Below, piece after piece: positions 11,915 to 23,598 of a stretch of DNA of 64,000 nt. Position numbers and translations under genes: made by a program. The notes beneath the pieces are model-generated. The model was not told where the DNA came from. It was given only the letters and a program-made list of their open reading frames with translations, and ran no database searches. The stretch's first letter is position 1. The number at the start of each line of letters is the position of its first letter. The DNA is from Dryococelus australis (taxonomy: Eukaryota; Arthropoda; Insecta; Phasmatodea; Phasmatidae): contig CM057009.1 in the NCBI GenBank assembly GCA_029891345.1, forward strand, positions 90,505,416-90,569,415, given 5' to 3'.

Positions 11915-12592
11915 TGTAGCGGTCTCCCTTTCCTTCACACCTTATATAGCACTTCTACTGTATCTCCGCAGCTCAGTCCTTACTGACTCCAGTTATTCTC
12001 AATACCTTATTATATATCACTTTAGGATTGGGAGGCCTACGGGGAGTAATTAGCTGTTGATGGTTATAGCAATGAGTAAGAATCCTTTATACAAAACACG
12101 TTTATTATAACAATCACTATACTTGAACAGAACAATACATTTAACTTTATAGTGAACAACAAACATCAATTATTTTAATTTGGTATACTCAGTCACCTAG
12201 AATGATTAACACAAGATGAAGTTAATCCCTAACGTTGCCAGAATATTAACAGTTATTATATTACTAATGGGGTCTCGAGATCTAGGACGTCACCTAACCG
12301 CCTAGCCGAAGTTATGCTCGCCATAAACTGTAGAAAGGTAGGATGCATTGCTGCCCAGATCTCCTCCAGACCCTGGTATCAAGTTGCCTTCGTCTTTGTG
12401 CCGCTCCGGCACTACACATTGTCGCTTCTCGATCACTCTCTCAAGTCTTGGGTGTGGGTGTATGACGCGCTAAGCTTTTATAGACAGGTGGCAGTGGGTT
12501 AATAAAAGTTTGTTATACAAACAGGGGGCTCGCAAGGAATCTATAGTGCATGCTACCTTAGCTTGTTGCATGTGGCCCCCTAGTGTCCACCA
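11915..12592 (-). repeat. 5' LTR (right copy) of the envelope-bearing element
   Basis: It aligns end to end with 3616-4290, with TGTAGC at the left edge and CACCA at the right edge. It carries a short internal duplication (acttgaac...actttatagtgaac, about 12121-12156) absent from the left copy. On the element's strand this LTR would supply the promoter and RNA start. Confidence 0.85.
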
Positions 12593-14080
12593 CGGTGTAC
12601 ACTCAGAAAATAAATTACAAATAAATAGCCTATTATGAGTGTCAAATACAAGCAATAAACAAACATGTAAGGCATATAAATTATAGCACGATTCAAGTTG
12701 CAACAGTGCAGTTGATGGGGGGCAGCATGAAAGTGGCCAAATGGGCCAAGCCCTATCCATTTAACAGACATCAAGAAACCAAAACAAATATTTAAAGACT
12801 TAATTCATCAAACTTGTCATAAACAACTATAATTAAATTTTAACAACTTTGTGTGCACATGCCCCAATCAATCAAACTAGAGTGCTAATAAAAAGTACCC
12901 TTTAAGATAGACATTGCTGCCAAAACAAGAAATTTGGAAGGCTGTGTCTAAACAGGAAATTTGGAATAAACTCCATACGTAACCTACATTGACTTTACAC
13001 TATAATTAATATACCTTGGCAGGCTGCCACCATTAGCCCAATGGATGGACAAGCACACATCTATATTGTATATTACAGGATATGTTGCGCTAATTCCCCG
13101 ATCATCCAATAAAGCAAGTGCCAAAAAAGCACGGCAAGTCAAGTTGTCAGGCAGCTGCCACACAACCAAAGCAGATGACTGACAAATTTACCTCGTGCCT
13201 AGATGTTGTCGCAGAGCGGAAGCTAATGCAGGAAACCCCACCTTTCCGTATGACAGTGACCTTCAACTCCCCTTCCTTTCCATTCCACTCATTTAAGCAA
13301 AATGAGTCTTACAAAAAACCTTCAAGCAGCAGATTTCAAATAACAGAGAAAAAGAAATAATGCAGTCACAATAAATTGTGACAATTTAACCATCCCCTGA
13401 TATGAATTGGAATAAACGTTAACTAACCCCCAAAATTGTGAGAAAAAATTCAACATACTGTTTGTTTTCTTTTCTGTTATCTTTAGGCTTATTTGTTTTT
13501 CTTTTTTCTCATAAACTGCCCTTTTCAAAGATACAAGCATAATAAAGTACAAATAGTCAAACCAGCTTTAAAATACATTACACTTATAACGTTTGTTATG
13601 AACATTACATGAAGTTACATTTAATAATGGGTTACCATGGCAATACATACTTAACCCAAGTAGTGTAACATTGCAAAAAACAGAATATATAAAAAACTTA
13701 TCTTAAAATTTTCCCCTATATATGCCTTATATAGCATAGCGCCCACATCAAACATGTCAAGATATGCCTTCTGCCAAGTTATAATGTTTTCTTAGTGAGG
13801 TCCCTATCCGTTACATCCCCTATGACGAAATAAAACCCCTTTCATAGTCGGGAAACATGTTGACGAATGTATTGAGGACATCGCAGAAAGTTTTGTTTGT
13901 TCGAGTCCTTTAATAATCAAATCTTGATGATGTCAAAGGCAGCGTCAGACGGTTGCTAGACGCCATCCATACATGTTGGAAGGAGCGGGGCATAGGCACG
14001 ATGAGGGGTGGGGGCAGCTTTAAGTTTCCACGCCGACAGTCTGCACTCGCCTGTCAAGCTACACAGCCGCATCTGTTCCA
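12593..14080. other. AT-rich non-coding DNA with a GC-rich end
   Basis: Mostly featureless. A + strand frame at 13118-13360 (80 codons) has no recognised motif or splice context. From about 13960 composition shifts to GC- and CpG-rich, which continues into the mini-exon candidate at 14081. Confidence 0.35.
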
Positions 14081-14116
14081 ATGTCCATGATTTACGTCGA
14101 ACGAGTCACCAACAAG
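14081..14116 (+). CDS. possible first coding mini-exon, unassigned
   Basis: An ATG at 14081, with a second in-frame ATG at 14087, opens a 12-codon frame (MSMIYVERVTNK). The frame ends exactly at AAG followed by GTAAGTC, a strong donor consensus. The preceding 120 bp are CpG-rich, unlike the surroundings. The arrangement looks like a promoter with a short first coding exon. The peptide does not match the NOMO N-terminus. The start of hAT-type transposase genes can look like this, but the neighbouring hAT relic is on the other strand. It could be chance. Confidence 0.2.
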
Positions 14117-14639
14117 GTAAGTCTTAGCTCCCTCGTTGATCTATCCCCGTGTTTGGACATACAGATTTATGCACAGATGTTAATGCTGGATGTGCAGTGT
14201 TACAGCACCGTCACAGCGTAGGAAGATGAAGAAAGTGAGGATGGGCTTAGAATACAGACAGCTTAGAAGAATCTGGTGGCACGACCTGAACATAATGCTG
14301 CTAGTATTGTCAGCATTTTTATGATAAAGTGTCAATGGCAATGCATCTAGCGCACATGTCGGTAGACTTCAGTACTCCCTGTCAAATATTTTTGGCATTT
14401 TAGTGCTGGGTTGGCCTGCTGTAACTTCTTTGTGTCTTTATTTCACCATTTCATCACCTATTATTGCACAGAGTATCTGGAACTTTCTAAAATTTCACAA
14501 ATCTATAGGCACTAATAATCATCCTCCATTCGTCATCACTAATATCACATTCTGTGTTCAGACTGGCAAGTATAGCTGCTCTATATTAACCTATTGTTAA
14601 AATTCCTTTTAAAGGAATGGGGTGTCTCCATTGTCTTTA
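14117..14639. other. non-coding DNA left of the hAT element
   Basis: No motif was seen. The segment ends where the hAT-like terminal repeat begins. Confidence 0.35.
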
Positions 14640-15247
14640 TAGGAACCCCGGAAAATGATAAATAAAATTGGCCTATTTCAGTGTTCAAATATGACAGAAG
14701 CATTGCAAAAAATCTGTGTGAAAATATTTAAGTGGTGGAAAAAATCTGTGTAAAATCTAGGTGCATAAACATGAAAATAGACCCAAAATTATCAAAAAAG
14801 TTATAATTTTTGCTTCAAACTTGTTAATTTTTAATATCAAACTTAAAATTCAGTCAGTTGGCAAACACTTAAAACAAATACCAATTTATTCCAACAGAAG
14901 TAAATATTGTCTACAGAATATGTTTAAAACAATTTTACCTATCATGAAAACAGAAGCCTACTTTGCAAATATTTCTCACAAAGACTATACCAAACACAGG
15001 TAATTAATGGCAAATGAAACTTAAGAAAAATGTAACAAATGTACACAATACAGTAATCAAATTTGGCCGAAGTGAAAATGACATTAAAAATATTGACATT
15101 TCTTTTAAAAATTTAGTACAAAGAGAGAGACATCTTTTCAACACAATATTGTTAAATTTTTCAGACCCAAAATTAATATTAAAACACTTTTTGCTCTCAA
15201 CAGGTGAGTGATTCTTTTTTCTTGCCAAAATATTGACTAAGGAGGAT

Positions 15248-15439
15248 TTATAATTTGCTGGGTTTTAAATTCACTCTTAAGCCTGAGAAGATATGTCCAT
15301 ATGCAGAGAATGCCCGTTTACTGTCTGCATTGGATGGGGGTATAGAAAGTGCTGAAACAGAACAGTTAACCAAGTTTTTGTGGTCATCTTGTAATCCCAA
15401 TAAAACAGTTACAACATCCATAGACCTAATTTCCTTCAA
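15248..15439 (-). pseudogene. hAT transposase C-terminal dimerisation domain relic
   Basis: The frame contains SALSIPPSNADSKRAFSAYG and then HIFSGLRVNLKPSK. This is the signature C-terminal hAT block (family pattern LSIPPSSAxxERxFSxxGxI, then R.RL.PxK). It keeps the Pro-Pro-Ser core but is cut off from the rest of the gene by stops around 15440-15636. Confidence 0.75.
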
Positions 15440-15636
15440 AAGTTCTGAGAATTCTGTCTGGAAGGTTAACTTCCAAGAACTCTTGCATTGAAAGTGTGAA
15501 GAGACCAGGTATTTTCCTCACAGCAGGACACAAAATTTCATCAACATTACTGGCCACATGCCTTATAGATGAAATAACTTTCGCATATACAAAACAAATT
15601 CTCTTGTGGTGTCGTGGTGTCTTTGTCCATCAAAGT

Positions 15637-16149
15637 CTATAGTTTCTTATAGCATTTCAACCCTACACCAATAAGGGTATTGCACATAGAATGCTGCTTT
15701 AACGCTGTAGAAAGCTTTACTACTTCAGAGACGGTTGTTTCTCCTAGACATCCTTTACTTACAAATGAATACTTCTCCAGGATGTTGGACAAAGTTGGAT
15801 GAACTTTGTGGGTCAGTGCATATGTGGAACCTTCAAATTTCTGTATCGCTTCTACAGCTGAATTACAGTGTTCAACAAGGAAAGAAGAAGAACACTGAAC
15901 AACTGTAACACTGTCTGGAGACAGGTTCTTGAAGTAAGTGATGGCAATACTTCCTTCTTCTTCTTGTTGGAAGAATTCAACTAGATCCTGTATGTATTCT
16001 GCAACATATTTTGCAGACCCAAACCAAGAGTTCCACCTTGTCACGACAGGGATTGGGAATAAAACTGTATTTTTTTCTTCGGGGGGGTACTTATCTTTTA
16101 GGAAAGAGAGAGACACCTGTGCTTGCACTTGTGTGCATTCAGAAAACAA
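15637..16149 (-). pseudogene. hAT transposase middle region relic (left arm copy)
   Basis: A 170-codon open stretch includes PIPVVTRWNSWFGSAKYVAE, the conserved TRW block of this hAT group, and continues with VEHCNSAVEAIQKFEGSTYA and HPTLSNILEKYSF. It is collinear with the C-terminal block at 15248-15439. Positions 15737-16149 lie inside the left arm of the long inverted repeat. Confidence 0.75.
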
Positions 16150-16720
16150 TTTTTTGTGTTCTAAATGCAGTGGTTGAGCTCACTTAACTCAGAGTTCCAT
16201 TAGCTGGCCATAATATGCATTGAATGTGTACATAAACTTAATATTATGGCCAGCTAATGGAACTCTGAGTTAGGTGAGCTCAACCACTGCATTTAGAACA
16301 CAAAAAATTGTTTTCTGAATGCACACAAGTGCAAGCACAGGTGTCTCTCTCTTTCCTAAAAGATAAGTACCCCCCCGAAGAAAAAAATACAGTTTTGTTC
16401 CCAATCCCTGTCGTGACAAGGTGGAACTCTTGGTTTGGGTCTGCAAAATATGTTGCAGAATACATACAGGATCTAGTTGAATTCTTCCAACAAGAAGAAG
16501 AAGGAAGTATTGCCATCACTTACTTCAAGAACCTGTCTCCAGACAGTGTTGCAGTTGTTCAGTGTTCCTCTTCTTTCCTTGTTGAACACTGTAATTCAGC
16601 TGTAGAAGCGATACAGAAATTTGAAGGTTCCACATATGCACTGACCCACAAAGTTCATCCAACTCTGTCCAACATCCTGGCGAAGTATTCACTTGTAAGT
16701 AAAGGATGTCTAGGAGAAAC
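15737..16720. repeat. long inverted repeat, 480-bp arms, 24-bp loop
   Basis: Left arm 15737-16216, loop 16217-16240, right arm 16241-16720. Every position x in one arm pairs with 32457-x in the other without any indel between 15938 and 16519. The sequences I compared differ at only a handful of bases (for example an A/G in the PIPVV codon region and one in the aac/agg near 16187/16270). Arm identity is roughly 98%. Outside 15737 and 16720 similarity ends at once. The duplicated piece is the hAT middle region, so this is a recent inverted duplication and not terminal repeats of a transposon. A transcript on either strand would fold into a very long hairpin. Confidence 0.95.
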
Positions 16721-16775
16721 CATACTCAGCAACATTAATATAGACCTTGAACATTCTGCTCCCGTTGCACTTTGA
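16308..16775 (+). pseudogene. inverted second copy of the hAT middle region (right arm)
   Basis: This is the same reading frame as 15637-16149 but on the + strand, with a few substitutions (for example SVAVVQ for SVTVVQ and ILAKYSL for ILEKYSF). Homology ends after CLGET at 16720, and the frame runs on into unrelated sequence to a stop at 16775. It stands in inverted orientation to the rest of the hAT gene. Confidence 0.8.
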
Positions 16776-17544
16776 AGTCCTTTAACTGCACCCACAAACA
16801 CATTCTGCTGGGTGCTAAATGACAAAACTTTAAAATGAAGAAAATATAGCATCTAGCCCTGCCTGTAGTTTTATCACACATTAATACAATTAAATTTTTT
16901 GAACACGTGTTTTGATTTCTTCTTTCTTGACAATATTCAATTTAAAAAGGTATGTTTACCTCAAAGTATGTACAGCTGGGAGATCACAAGAACCGGCAAT
17001 CAATAGTAAAGGTGCGCCTTTAAAATCAGAATTCTATACGCCGTAACAGTAAGCAATCTATTAAACCACACAAGTTATTAAAGTATTCCTCTTTTTGGAA
17101 ACCAAAATCTTATAGCAGCCCTACATCTTCACATCATCCGTGTTCCCTTCGTCAGGCTCCACTCACCATAAAAAAAACAATATTAGACATTCCCAGATTC
17201 TTTTCTATTACTGGTTTTTAAATCACTTTTCCTTAGGAAGCACATATAATTCTCATTTATTATTTCTCTTTTACTATCCTTCCCTCAATGGTCTTATTTT
17301 TCTCTGTCCCGTTAGGAAATAATTAAATCCTTGCTGTATTATGTAACTGTATCTTGCAAGTAATTACAACTCAGCCATAATCATGTTAAACTAGTATAGG
17401 AAAACAGACATATTGTGCAAGTAGGTCTAACAACCAAACGACAAAGGAAAAAACAATACCTGCTAGGTTTGTTTCTGCTATTTGAGGTTAGGTTCAATGC
17501 AGCTTGTATATTCACAAGAGCTACTACACTAAAAAGCAAAATAT

Positions 17545-17754
17545 TTACCACCGCGGAAAATTTGCATGGAATTTTATGCTAAACTTACCTTGAACATATT
17601 TTTCTAGCCAGTTTCTCATGCTGGGATTGTCAACTTTTTTCAAGGAAGTGTTGGATGCTACCATCATTTCCACAAAATCATACATAAATTCTTTTTTGTT
17701 TTTTTGCAAACTGGTTACGTTTTGAAGCAATTTACCAATAGGAACTTGTTTCAT
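17545..17754 (-). pseudogene. hAT transposase region following the zinc finger
   Basis: The open stretch contains FMYDFVEMMVASNTSLKKVD and then NPSMRNWLEKYVQG. This is the pattern found just after the zinc finger in CGGBP1-like hAT proteins (DFV.M..A.NIPL.K.DNP..R.FLEKY). It is downstream, on the minus strand, of the zinc-finger relic. Confidence 0.65.
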
Positions 17755-17757
17755 AGA

Positions 17758-17952
17758 CTATGTAGATGCACAATTTTTGTTTTGTTTGTGTTTTTCATTG
17801 GACATCTGTTTTGTGCATGTATCTTTACATATCCAGTCCATGCACATGTTGCAAAACCTACATATTAATATTTTGTATTTTATATCATAAATGTAAAATC
17901 TATAACTTTTAAACTTCCTTATACAATTATTTATATATAAAATCTTTGTCAT
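17758..17952 (-). pseudogene. hAT transposase N-terminal zinc finger relic
   Basis: The frame reads CRFCNMCMDWICKDTCTKQM and then SNEKHKQN. Cys-x2-Cys and the final His of a BED-like finger are kept, while the usual first His is replaced (KQM for KHM). An acceptor-like tatgtag precedes the finger on the minus strand, so an upstream short exon may be missing. Confidence 0.55.
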
Positions 17953-18446
17953 TTTGTTGTCTTTAGGGAACGCTCAATTTAATTTACAACATTACCGAGA
18001 TCTGAGAGAATCCGAAGACAGCCCAATCCAAAACAATAACAAAGATAAATTCCAGTTGCGAATGCAAATATCACACAAAATGTATTTTGTTCTTGCGAGA
18101 ATACCCATACAAATTGCTTGTGCTACTCTCTTTTGATTCACAATCAGTCCAGATAACTGTCAATATATGTGGTACAAACACTTATTTGTAGTATTTACTG
18201 CCCTCTTTTGGATCTTTGAGAAAATAATGTGCACTGTCATTAAGCTTATTATCGATACTAACAATATTCGTTAGTGAAGTAACGTCTCGCATATGTTGTA
18301 AACAAACAGGAAGATGCATTTTTTTTTTTTTTTTATAAAAACTTTGTGTTTTGAAAACAAATAGTGAAATTTCGCTTTACTGTTAAAAAGGCAAATTTCA
18401 TCATTTTTCGTGGATTTTACACTTTTGCCATTTTTCGGGGACCCTA

Positions 18447-18781
18447 GTAAAAGAGTATCTAGTTATAAATGGATGATATCTTGTATACATGCACATATTT
18501 AATAGGCTATTAACATTATGTGTTAAAATAATCTTTTATGGCAGGTCATTCAGCTGTGTAAACATACATTTGATCTGTCAAAATTGCTTGTGTTAAAAAA
18601 TGAGGCAGTATGCATTCTTAAAATACTTAAAACAAAATTACCAGGAATATTGATAGCCACAAACTGTGTGCAAAAACGCAACTGGTTATGCTTATGTTCT
18701 TCATAGCAGTTGCAAAATTTACTTTTGCAAAGGTCATGCATACTACAGTAAACTGTTAATAACAAGGATTTAATTATGATT
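18447..18781. other. AT-rich non-coding DNA right of the hAT element
   Basis: No recognisable content; it leads into a 17-G run. Confidence 0.35.
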
Positions 18782-18798
18782 GGGGGGGGGGGGGGGGG
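18782..18798. repeat. G homopolymer (17)
   Basis: Direct reading; one of several unusually long G/C runs in this window. Confidence 0.95.
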
Positions 18799-21290
18799 AG
18801 GTTGTCTGAGTTATGATTTGTCCACCTTACCGAGGGGATAATAATAGTGTGGCCACCTGGAGGATCAGAGGTAAGGTTATGCATTGACGCACGCTCACCC
18901 TTTCTACCTCGGCTATTAAAATTCTTACACCCCACGTTAGGAGCCCAGTTGACGCACTCTCCGCTATCTCTGGCTTATACTTACTCCTGCCTTTTTGCCA
19001 ATAGGGCTTATTGATAAGAGAAATATATCCAGTGAGTTTGAGTGCTGATACTCTCCTTTATAATGTGTTATGAGAACTTCCTCCAGAAGTGTCACTGGGC
19101 TCAGAATTGGAATTGCCTGGCAGGGTTGCAGATCTGCCCACGTTGGAAGATCTAGAGGGACACTTGCTCGGCAGAGGATTGGTATTTGGAGGAGGAGAAT
19201 CAAACCCCAGGGTGAGTTTGAAAAGGGGATTTAATGGGGATGCTTAATAAATTAAATGAATATGGACTAAGTTCTCATGGCACTTCCGGTTTGGTCTCTT
19301 GGATGCTGCCCGGGCATTTATAAGGAGCCAGCTTTGTCGGTTTCCTTACTGGTACAAACTTTGGCACAATCATAACCATTTTACGTGAACAAGCCAGTTT
19401 TGGGGAAATGTGAATAGTTATCAGCTTTCCGGTGACGGCATGTATTTGACATGTGTTGATCGAACTACTGTGAATGAGGCACGGTCGTGGTAGAGGGCTA
19501 GGTTCGGGTTCCGTGTCCCATGGCTCTAGATTGCTTAAATATTCTGAAGTAGGCCAAGGCCAGCAAATACCTAATAACTAATGCAGAATTAAGCTGCAGT
19601 CCTCGGTTATAGGGGGTAGTTCATTGAGTGGTTGATTAAGATGTTTAGTAGGTTGAGAGCTCTGTGGTGCTTCGTTGGATGGGCTGGGAGTTAACAGTAG
19701 TAGTAGGTAGACTTAGCTCTCTTTGCAGTGCCCATCGGGCTAAATGGTGAACCTGGGTAGTGTGTCGCCCTCCTTTCCAGGGCATTAGTAACACTGCTAT
19801 TTAGGGAAGCAAATAAAAAAATATGCTTCGCTCACAATTATCAGTTTTAATTAAAAATGGTGCGTGTCTATTCAGCGTAGCTCAAGCCCTCCTAGGTTGT
19901 CTTCTTCAGATGATCCGATGGAATGAGTGGGTTATACACTCTGGATAGCCATGAGTGTATCTCTAGGTAGGCGCTGGCATTCCGAACAATACGCAGGTGC
20001 TCCCACATCTTGTTCAGACTATAGCCTTATTCAGGCGCCTGGAGTCCCAAGTACGTTCGGTCCACTCGTGTCCATCCGGGAGTGGTCGCTTTGATTTAAA
20101 GACACACAATAATAACTGCTAAAGATTCCAAAAATACCATTTAAATGATTGAGGATAAAATTAACTGATTAATAGGGAATTCAATTTTAACACAATCATA
20201 TTTATTTCAGTACTTTTGGAAGGCATGGGGATGTATAGTTCTGTACATAAAAAGAAAATTAATTTAAATTGTGTTGACATTACTACAGGTGAAGGCGAAC
20301 CTGCGGGTGAGAAAGAAGTTTGAATATATAAATTCAAATTTCTAAATTGCAAAGATATTTGTTCATAGAGAGATGGTAATCCAGGAGGGATGATGGTACA
20401 ACCTGTTACGTGGAGTTTTGACGGATTGAACTCTAGGTAAAGGGAACAGGTGTGGGACATTGTTATTCCTCTGGCGGCCGGAGTCGTCGTGGACGTCTGG
20501 GCATCGTAAGAGATTGTTCCAATATCTGGTGGGTTTTCTCTGTGTTCTTTGACGGTCAGAGAGAGAGAGAACTTCTTCAGTCTCTTGGAGTTGGTTGATG
20601 TTCCTTTTCAGCTGGAAAGCCTTGTGCAGACAGAGCTTCATGCAGATTTGGAGAGCCTTATGCAGACTTGGAGAGTCTTGTGCAGATTGGAGAGAGCCCC
20701 CGAACCTTTCTCAGGTTGACTGGCCGAGGAGAACTGTCGAGCTGCGGTTTCCCATCTCCTTATATACAGAAAATTTCTGTTCGTAGGCAGCCCAAACAGT
20801 GTGAGGGTTGCTAACCTCGTCTCACAGGGATTGTTTAAATTAGGGTATTGGGCCGCGCCACCATTTCTTATCTCCCTGTCTGGAAGCTGAGGACATATTT
20901 ACTGCCTCTACTCGAGGCTCGGGCAGCAGCGACGATGTTGATCGCAAGGTTCTGCTCTCTTGCATCATCCCTGCCAACTAGCTTCTTCTGCTCTGACGTG
21001 TCCATGACTCGGTGGGTAAAACAATTTCTTCTGCGAGGGTGACGACCACATGCCTGCTTTTGAGTGGGTAATACAATTTCAATTAGTTATCTACTTGTCT
21101 GTAGTTGTCCATAATGCTTGGACCAACCCTGTAGGCACAAGATTTATTGCCTGCCAACATTTGACTTGCCCCTCATTGTTCTCAACATGTGATGGGGCGA
21201 AGTCAAAAAGTAGAGAGCGCATATGCAATGCACAGGAGTGTGACATGCGTCAGCACATAATGCTTAACTAGTTTAACTTGGTGTTCTAGA
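18799..21290. mobile_element. GC-richer repeat debris, possibly LTR-retroelement remnants
   Basis: Composition differs sharply from the AT-rich flanks. No pol motif is present. A promoter-like patch (gtttcccatctccttatata near 20745) and a block at about 21170-21260 resemble parts of 39780-40380; both copies share gatggggcgaagtc about 80-90 bp before a catgcgyc motif. Orientation and ends could not be fixed. The family assignment is inference from composition and the shared blocks only. Confidence 0.3.
20619..20697. repeat. short tandem repeat, about four 20-bp units
   Basis: The units read cttatgcagacttggagagt with variation (cttgtgcagattggagagag, cttcatgcagatttggagag). They lie inside the GC-rich debris. 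Confidence 0.75.
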
Positions 21291-23598
21291 TGCCGCAGTA
21301 AATCTTAATTTGACAATTACAGAACAGGCTATTTGAAATGTCGGAGATGACGGTAATTTGTAGCAATTACCTTCCAGCCATCCACATTTAAGCTGTTGCA
21401 GATGCGTGTGGGAAGAACCAAATGCATTTAGAGTGTGATCTGTGCAGTAGAAATAAAATTGTGTTGTGTATAAAATTTAGTACATTTAATTTTGAAAATG
21501 GCACTGTAAAGTGTTTGCACTATCTTGTGAATACAATTTTATGTACAGTTACATGTTTCTGTTTTTTGCTTTTGACTTTTTGATGACCCATTCACTTATG
21601 ATATATGCATATTCCACTTTGGTGTGTTTACAATTTATGGAACAAAAAAGACAGTCTATAGTGTTTGTAAAATCTTCTCCCTCAGAGTATGGTCATATGT
21701 GAATGTTTTAAATGCAGTGTGTCAAAGAGGGTCAAATTTTAAAGTTGATTTCACAGGCTGCCTAGTTAAATTTTCCAGCATGGTGGAAGTGGTTTACTGC
21801 CAAAGTTATGTGGCAGAAGCAACAGAATGGACTTGGCACTTGCTGAAAATCACACAGTGCTGTGTTTACACTTCTCTTTTGTCATCAGTGAGAGGCCACA
21901 CATATTCGTCTGTTATTTTATTCTAAAGACATCTGCATATTAAAATTAATTTAATTGCTTTTTAATTAATCGTTTGGTTTTTCAATGAGAAGCAACTAAA
22001 AATGGACTTTTTGGTTGCTGAAAGTTATGTGGCACTCAAAAGAAATGTTTCATTGAAAAAAATGTTAACTATGCACCAGAGACATGAAACATTAATTTTA
22101 CCATGATTTTTGGGTTATCGGTAGCATGGTGTGGGGGGGGGGGGGGGGGGGGGGGGCTTAATTCAGACTGTCTTGATTTTACAAAGTCATTCCCAGGAAT
22201 TGTGACACTTTGTAAAATTACTCTCTACATTTAACATGTCTTAATTTTCTTTGTAACAAATTCTATGGCATTTCCATATTGTAAGCACATACTCATCACA
22301 AAAATGCCAGAATCAAGCTATTGAATTAATTTTAAACCTTCTGCAACATTCAGTCACAGACTTTCTTTTAGGTGACATTGAGTTTGAATGTCCCTAATGT
22401 GCACACAGATTAGCATGGCTTGTTTACACTGATTTGTGTGCTCGACTTTACCAGGGGGTAAGAGAGATACACCATGGATAACTGCAGACTACATTGCTAC
22501 ATCACTAACAAGCCGCTTTAGTTTAACAAAGACTTCCTGTTGTGTTCCACCCAGATATATTTACACATGTATGTAGTAAATGTGATGCTCAATAAGAGTT
22601 CAAAATTTAAGAAATTACATCGAATGTATTTCCATTATCCTCTATTGAGACTTTTTCCCAATAAATTTAAAAAAGTATTTTTTTCCTGTCTCAAGTCATT
22701 AAAAGTCTGGTATATCGAGTTCTGGTATATCAAGAGTTAACTGTTTGTTAAGTCATCACACAGTAGGAAATAATGATTGAATGATTGTAAAGGACAAAAA
22801 TATATAATAAAAACTATTCAAACAACATTGTAGTGATTAAAGTACAATTTTTTTTTAAAAAGTGTAAGAAATTGCTGATAACATTTAAATAATTTGTTAG
22901 ATATAAAATTTCCCAAAAATTAGGGTAATCATGACTAACTCGTTTATATACAATACACATGTCAATTTTTGAAGTGTGATATTATAGGCTGATTCTGATT
23001 TTTAAATAATTTACGAAATTAACCAGATTGTTTACTTTTCAGCTTTTAATTAAAACATTACATGTAAATATTTAAATGTATATATGATTACCATTGTAAT
23101 TGATGATTGACTTTGTATTGCATGTTTGAAAATCAGGAAAAGTAAAAAAGTTTTACTAGCTAACTAATTATTTTTATCAATAATATATAGTATGACCCTT
23201 TAAAATATGAGCTGTAGACAGAGTTCAGATTTTTGTTAATAACACTTTCTAAATGTAAGCAATAATAGTATTAACATATATGCACAGAAAAATATTTTTA
23301 AAAATATTTTCTTTTTTTAAAACTATGTTATAAAATTCATACTTTCATAAATGGAATTAGTTTTTTTTTTAAATTTTATTTTGTTTCATAAATTAAAATA
23401 ATAGATTCTGAATCTGTTACTATGTTTTGCATTACATGAGAATTTGGATTTACTCAGTTATTAATGTTCAATGTTAATTTTTGGGAAAATATTTATCTCA
23501 TGAAATTGGTACAATATAGATGTATGCAACGTAAGGTTTTTTATGCAGTTTTGGCAGTTTAAGCTATATTGAAAAAGTTTTTTTTTTCTGGTTTCTAG
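21291..23598. other. AT-rich DNA immediately upstream of NOMO exon A (intron)
   Basis: This is the end of the intron preceding NOMO exon A. It contains a 24-G run at 22133-22156 and closes with a long polypyrimidine tract (ttttttttctggtttctag) that is the acceptor. No further NOMO exon was recognised. Confidence 0.6.
22133..22156. repeat. G homopolymer (24)
   Basis: Direct reading; the longest G run in the window. Confidence 0.95.

Larger units (their letters stand above)
3616..12592 (-). mobile_element. envelope-bearing Ty3/gypsy (errantivirus-like) LTR retroelement, defective
   Basis: Two direct repeats of 675 and 678 bp bound about 7.6 kb of internal DNA. Read on the minus strand, the internal DNA encodes, in order, reverse transcriptase, RNase H, integrase (zinc finger, core, C-terminal domain) and an envelope glycoprotein relic. 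The order pol-env is that of insect errantiviruses. Gag and protease are absent: only about 190 bp separates the 5' LTR from the first RT motif. About 2.2 kb without sense-strand coding lies between env and the 3' LTR. All genes carry stops or frameshifts. By eye the LTRs differ at roughly one base in ten plus indels, so the insertion is old. No convincing target-site duplication was found (3612-3615 against 12593-12596). Confidence 0.85.
14640..18446 (-). mobile_element. hAT-family DNA transposon, rearranged and decayed
   Basis: Transposase relics on the minus strand run from an N-terminal zinc finger (about 17880) to the C-terminal hAT dimerisation block (15248). Candidate terminal inverted repeats are taggaaccccggaaaatga at 14640 and, on the minus strand from 18446, tagggtccccgaaaaatgg. 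These resemble a worn hAT end (CAGGGTCCCCGAAA type). No clear 8-bp target duplication was seen. The interior has been disturbed by an inverted duplication centred at 16228. Confidence 0.6.

Noticed and set aside
15938..16177. 79-codon + strand frame, and its identical twin on the minus strand at 16280-16519
   Set aside because: They are the antisense frames of the hAT middle region, identical only because the DNA is inverted and duplicated.
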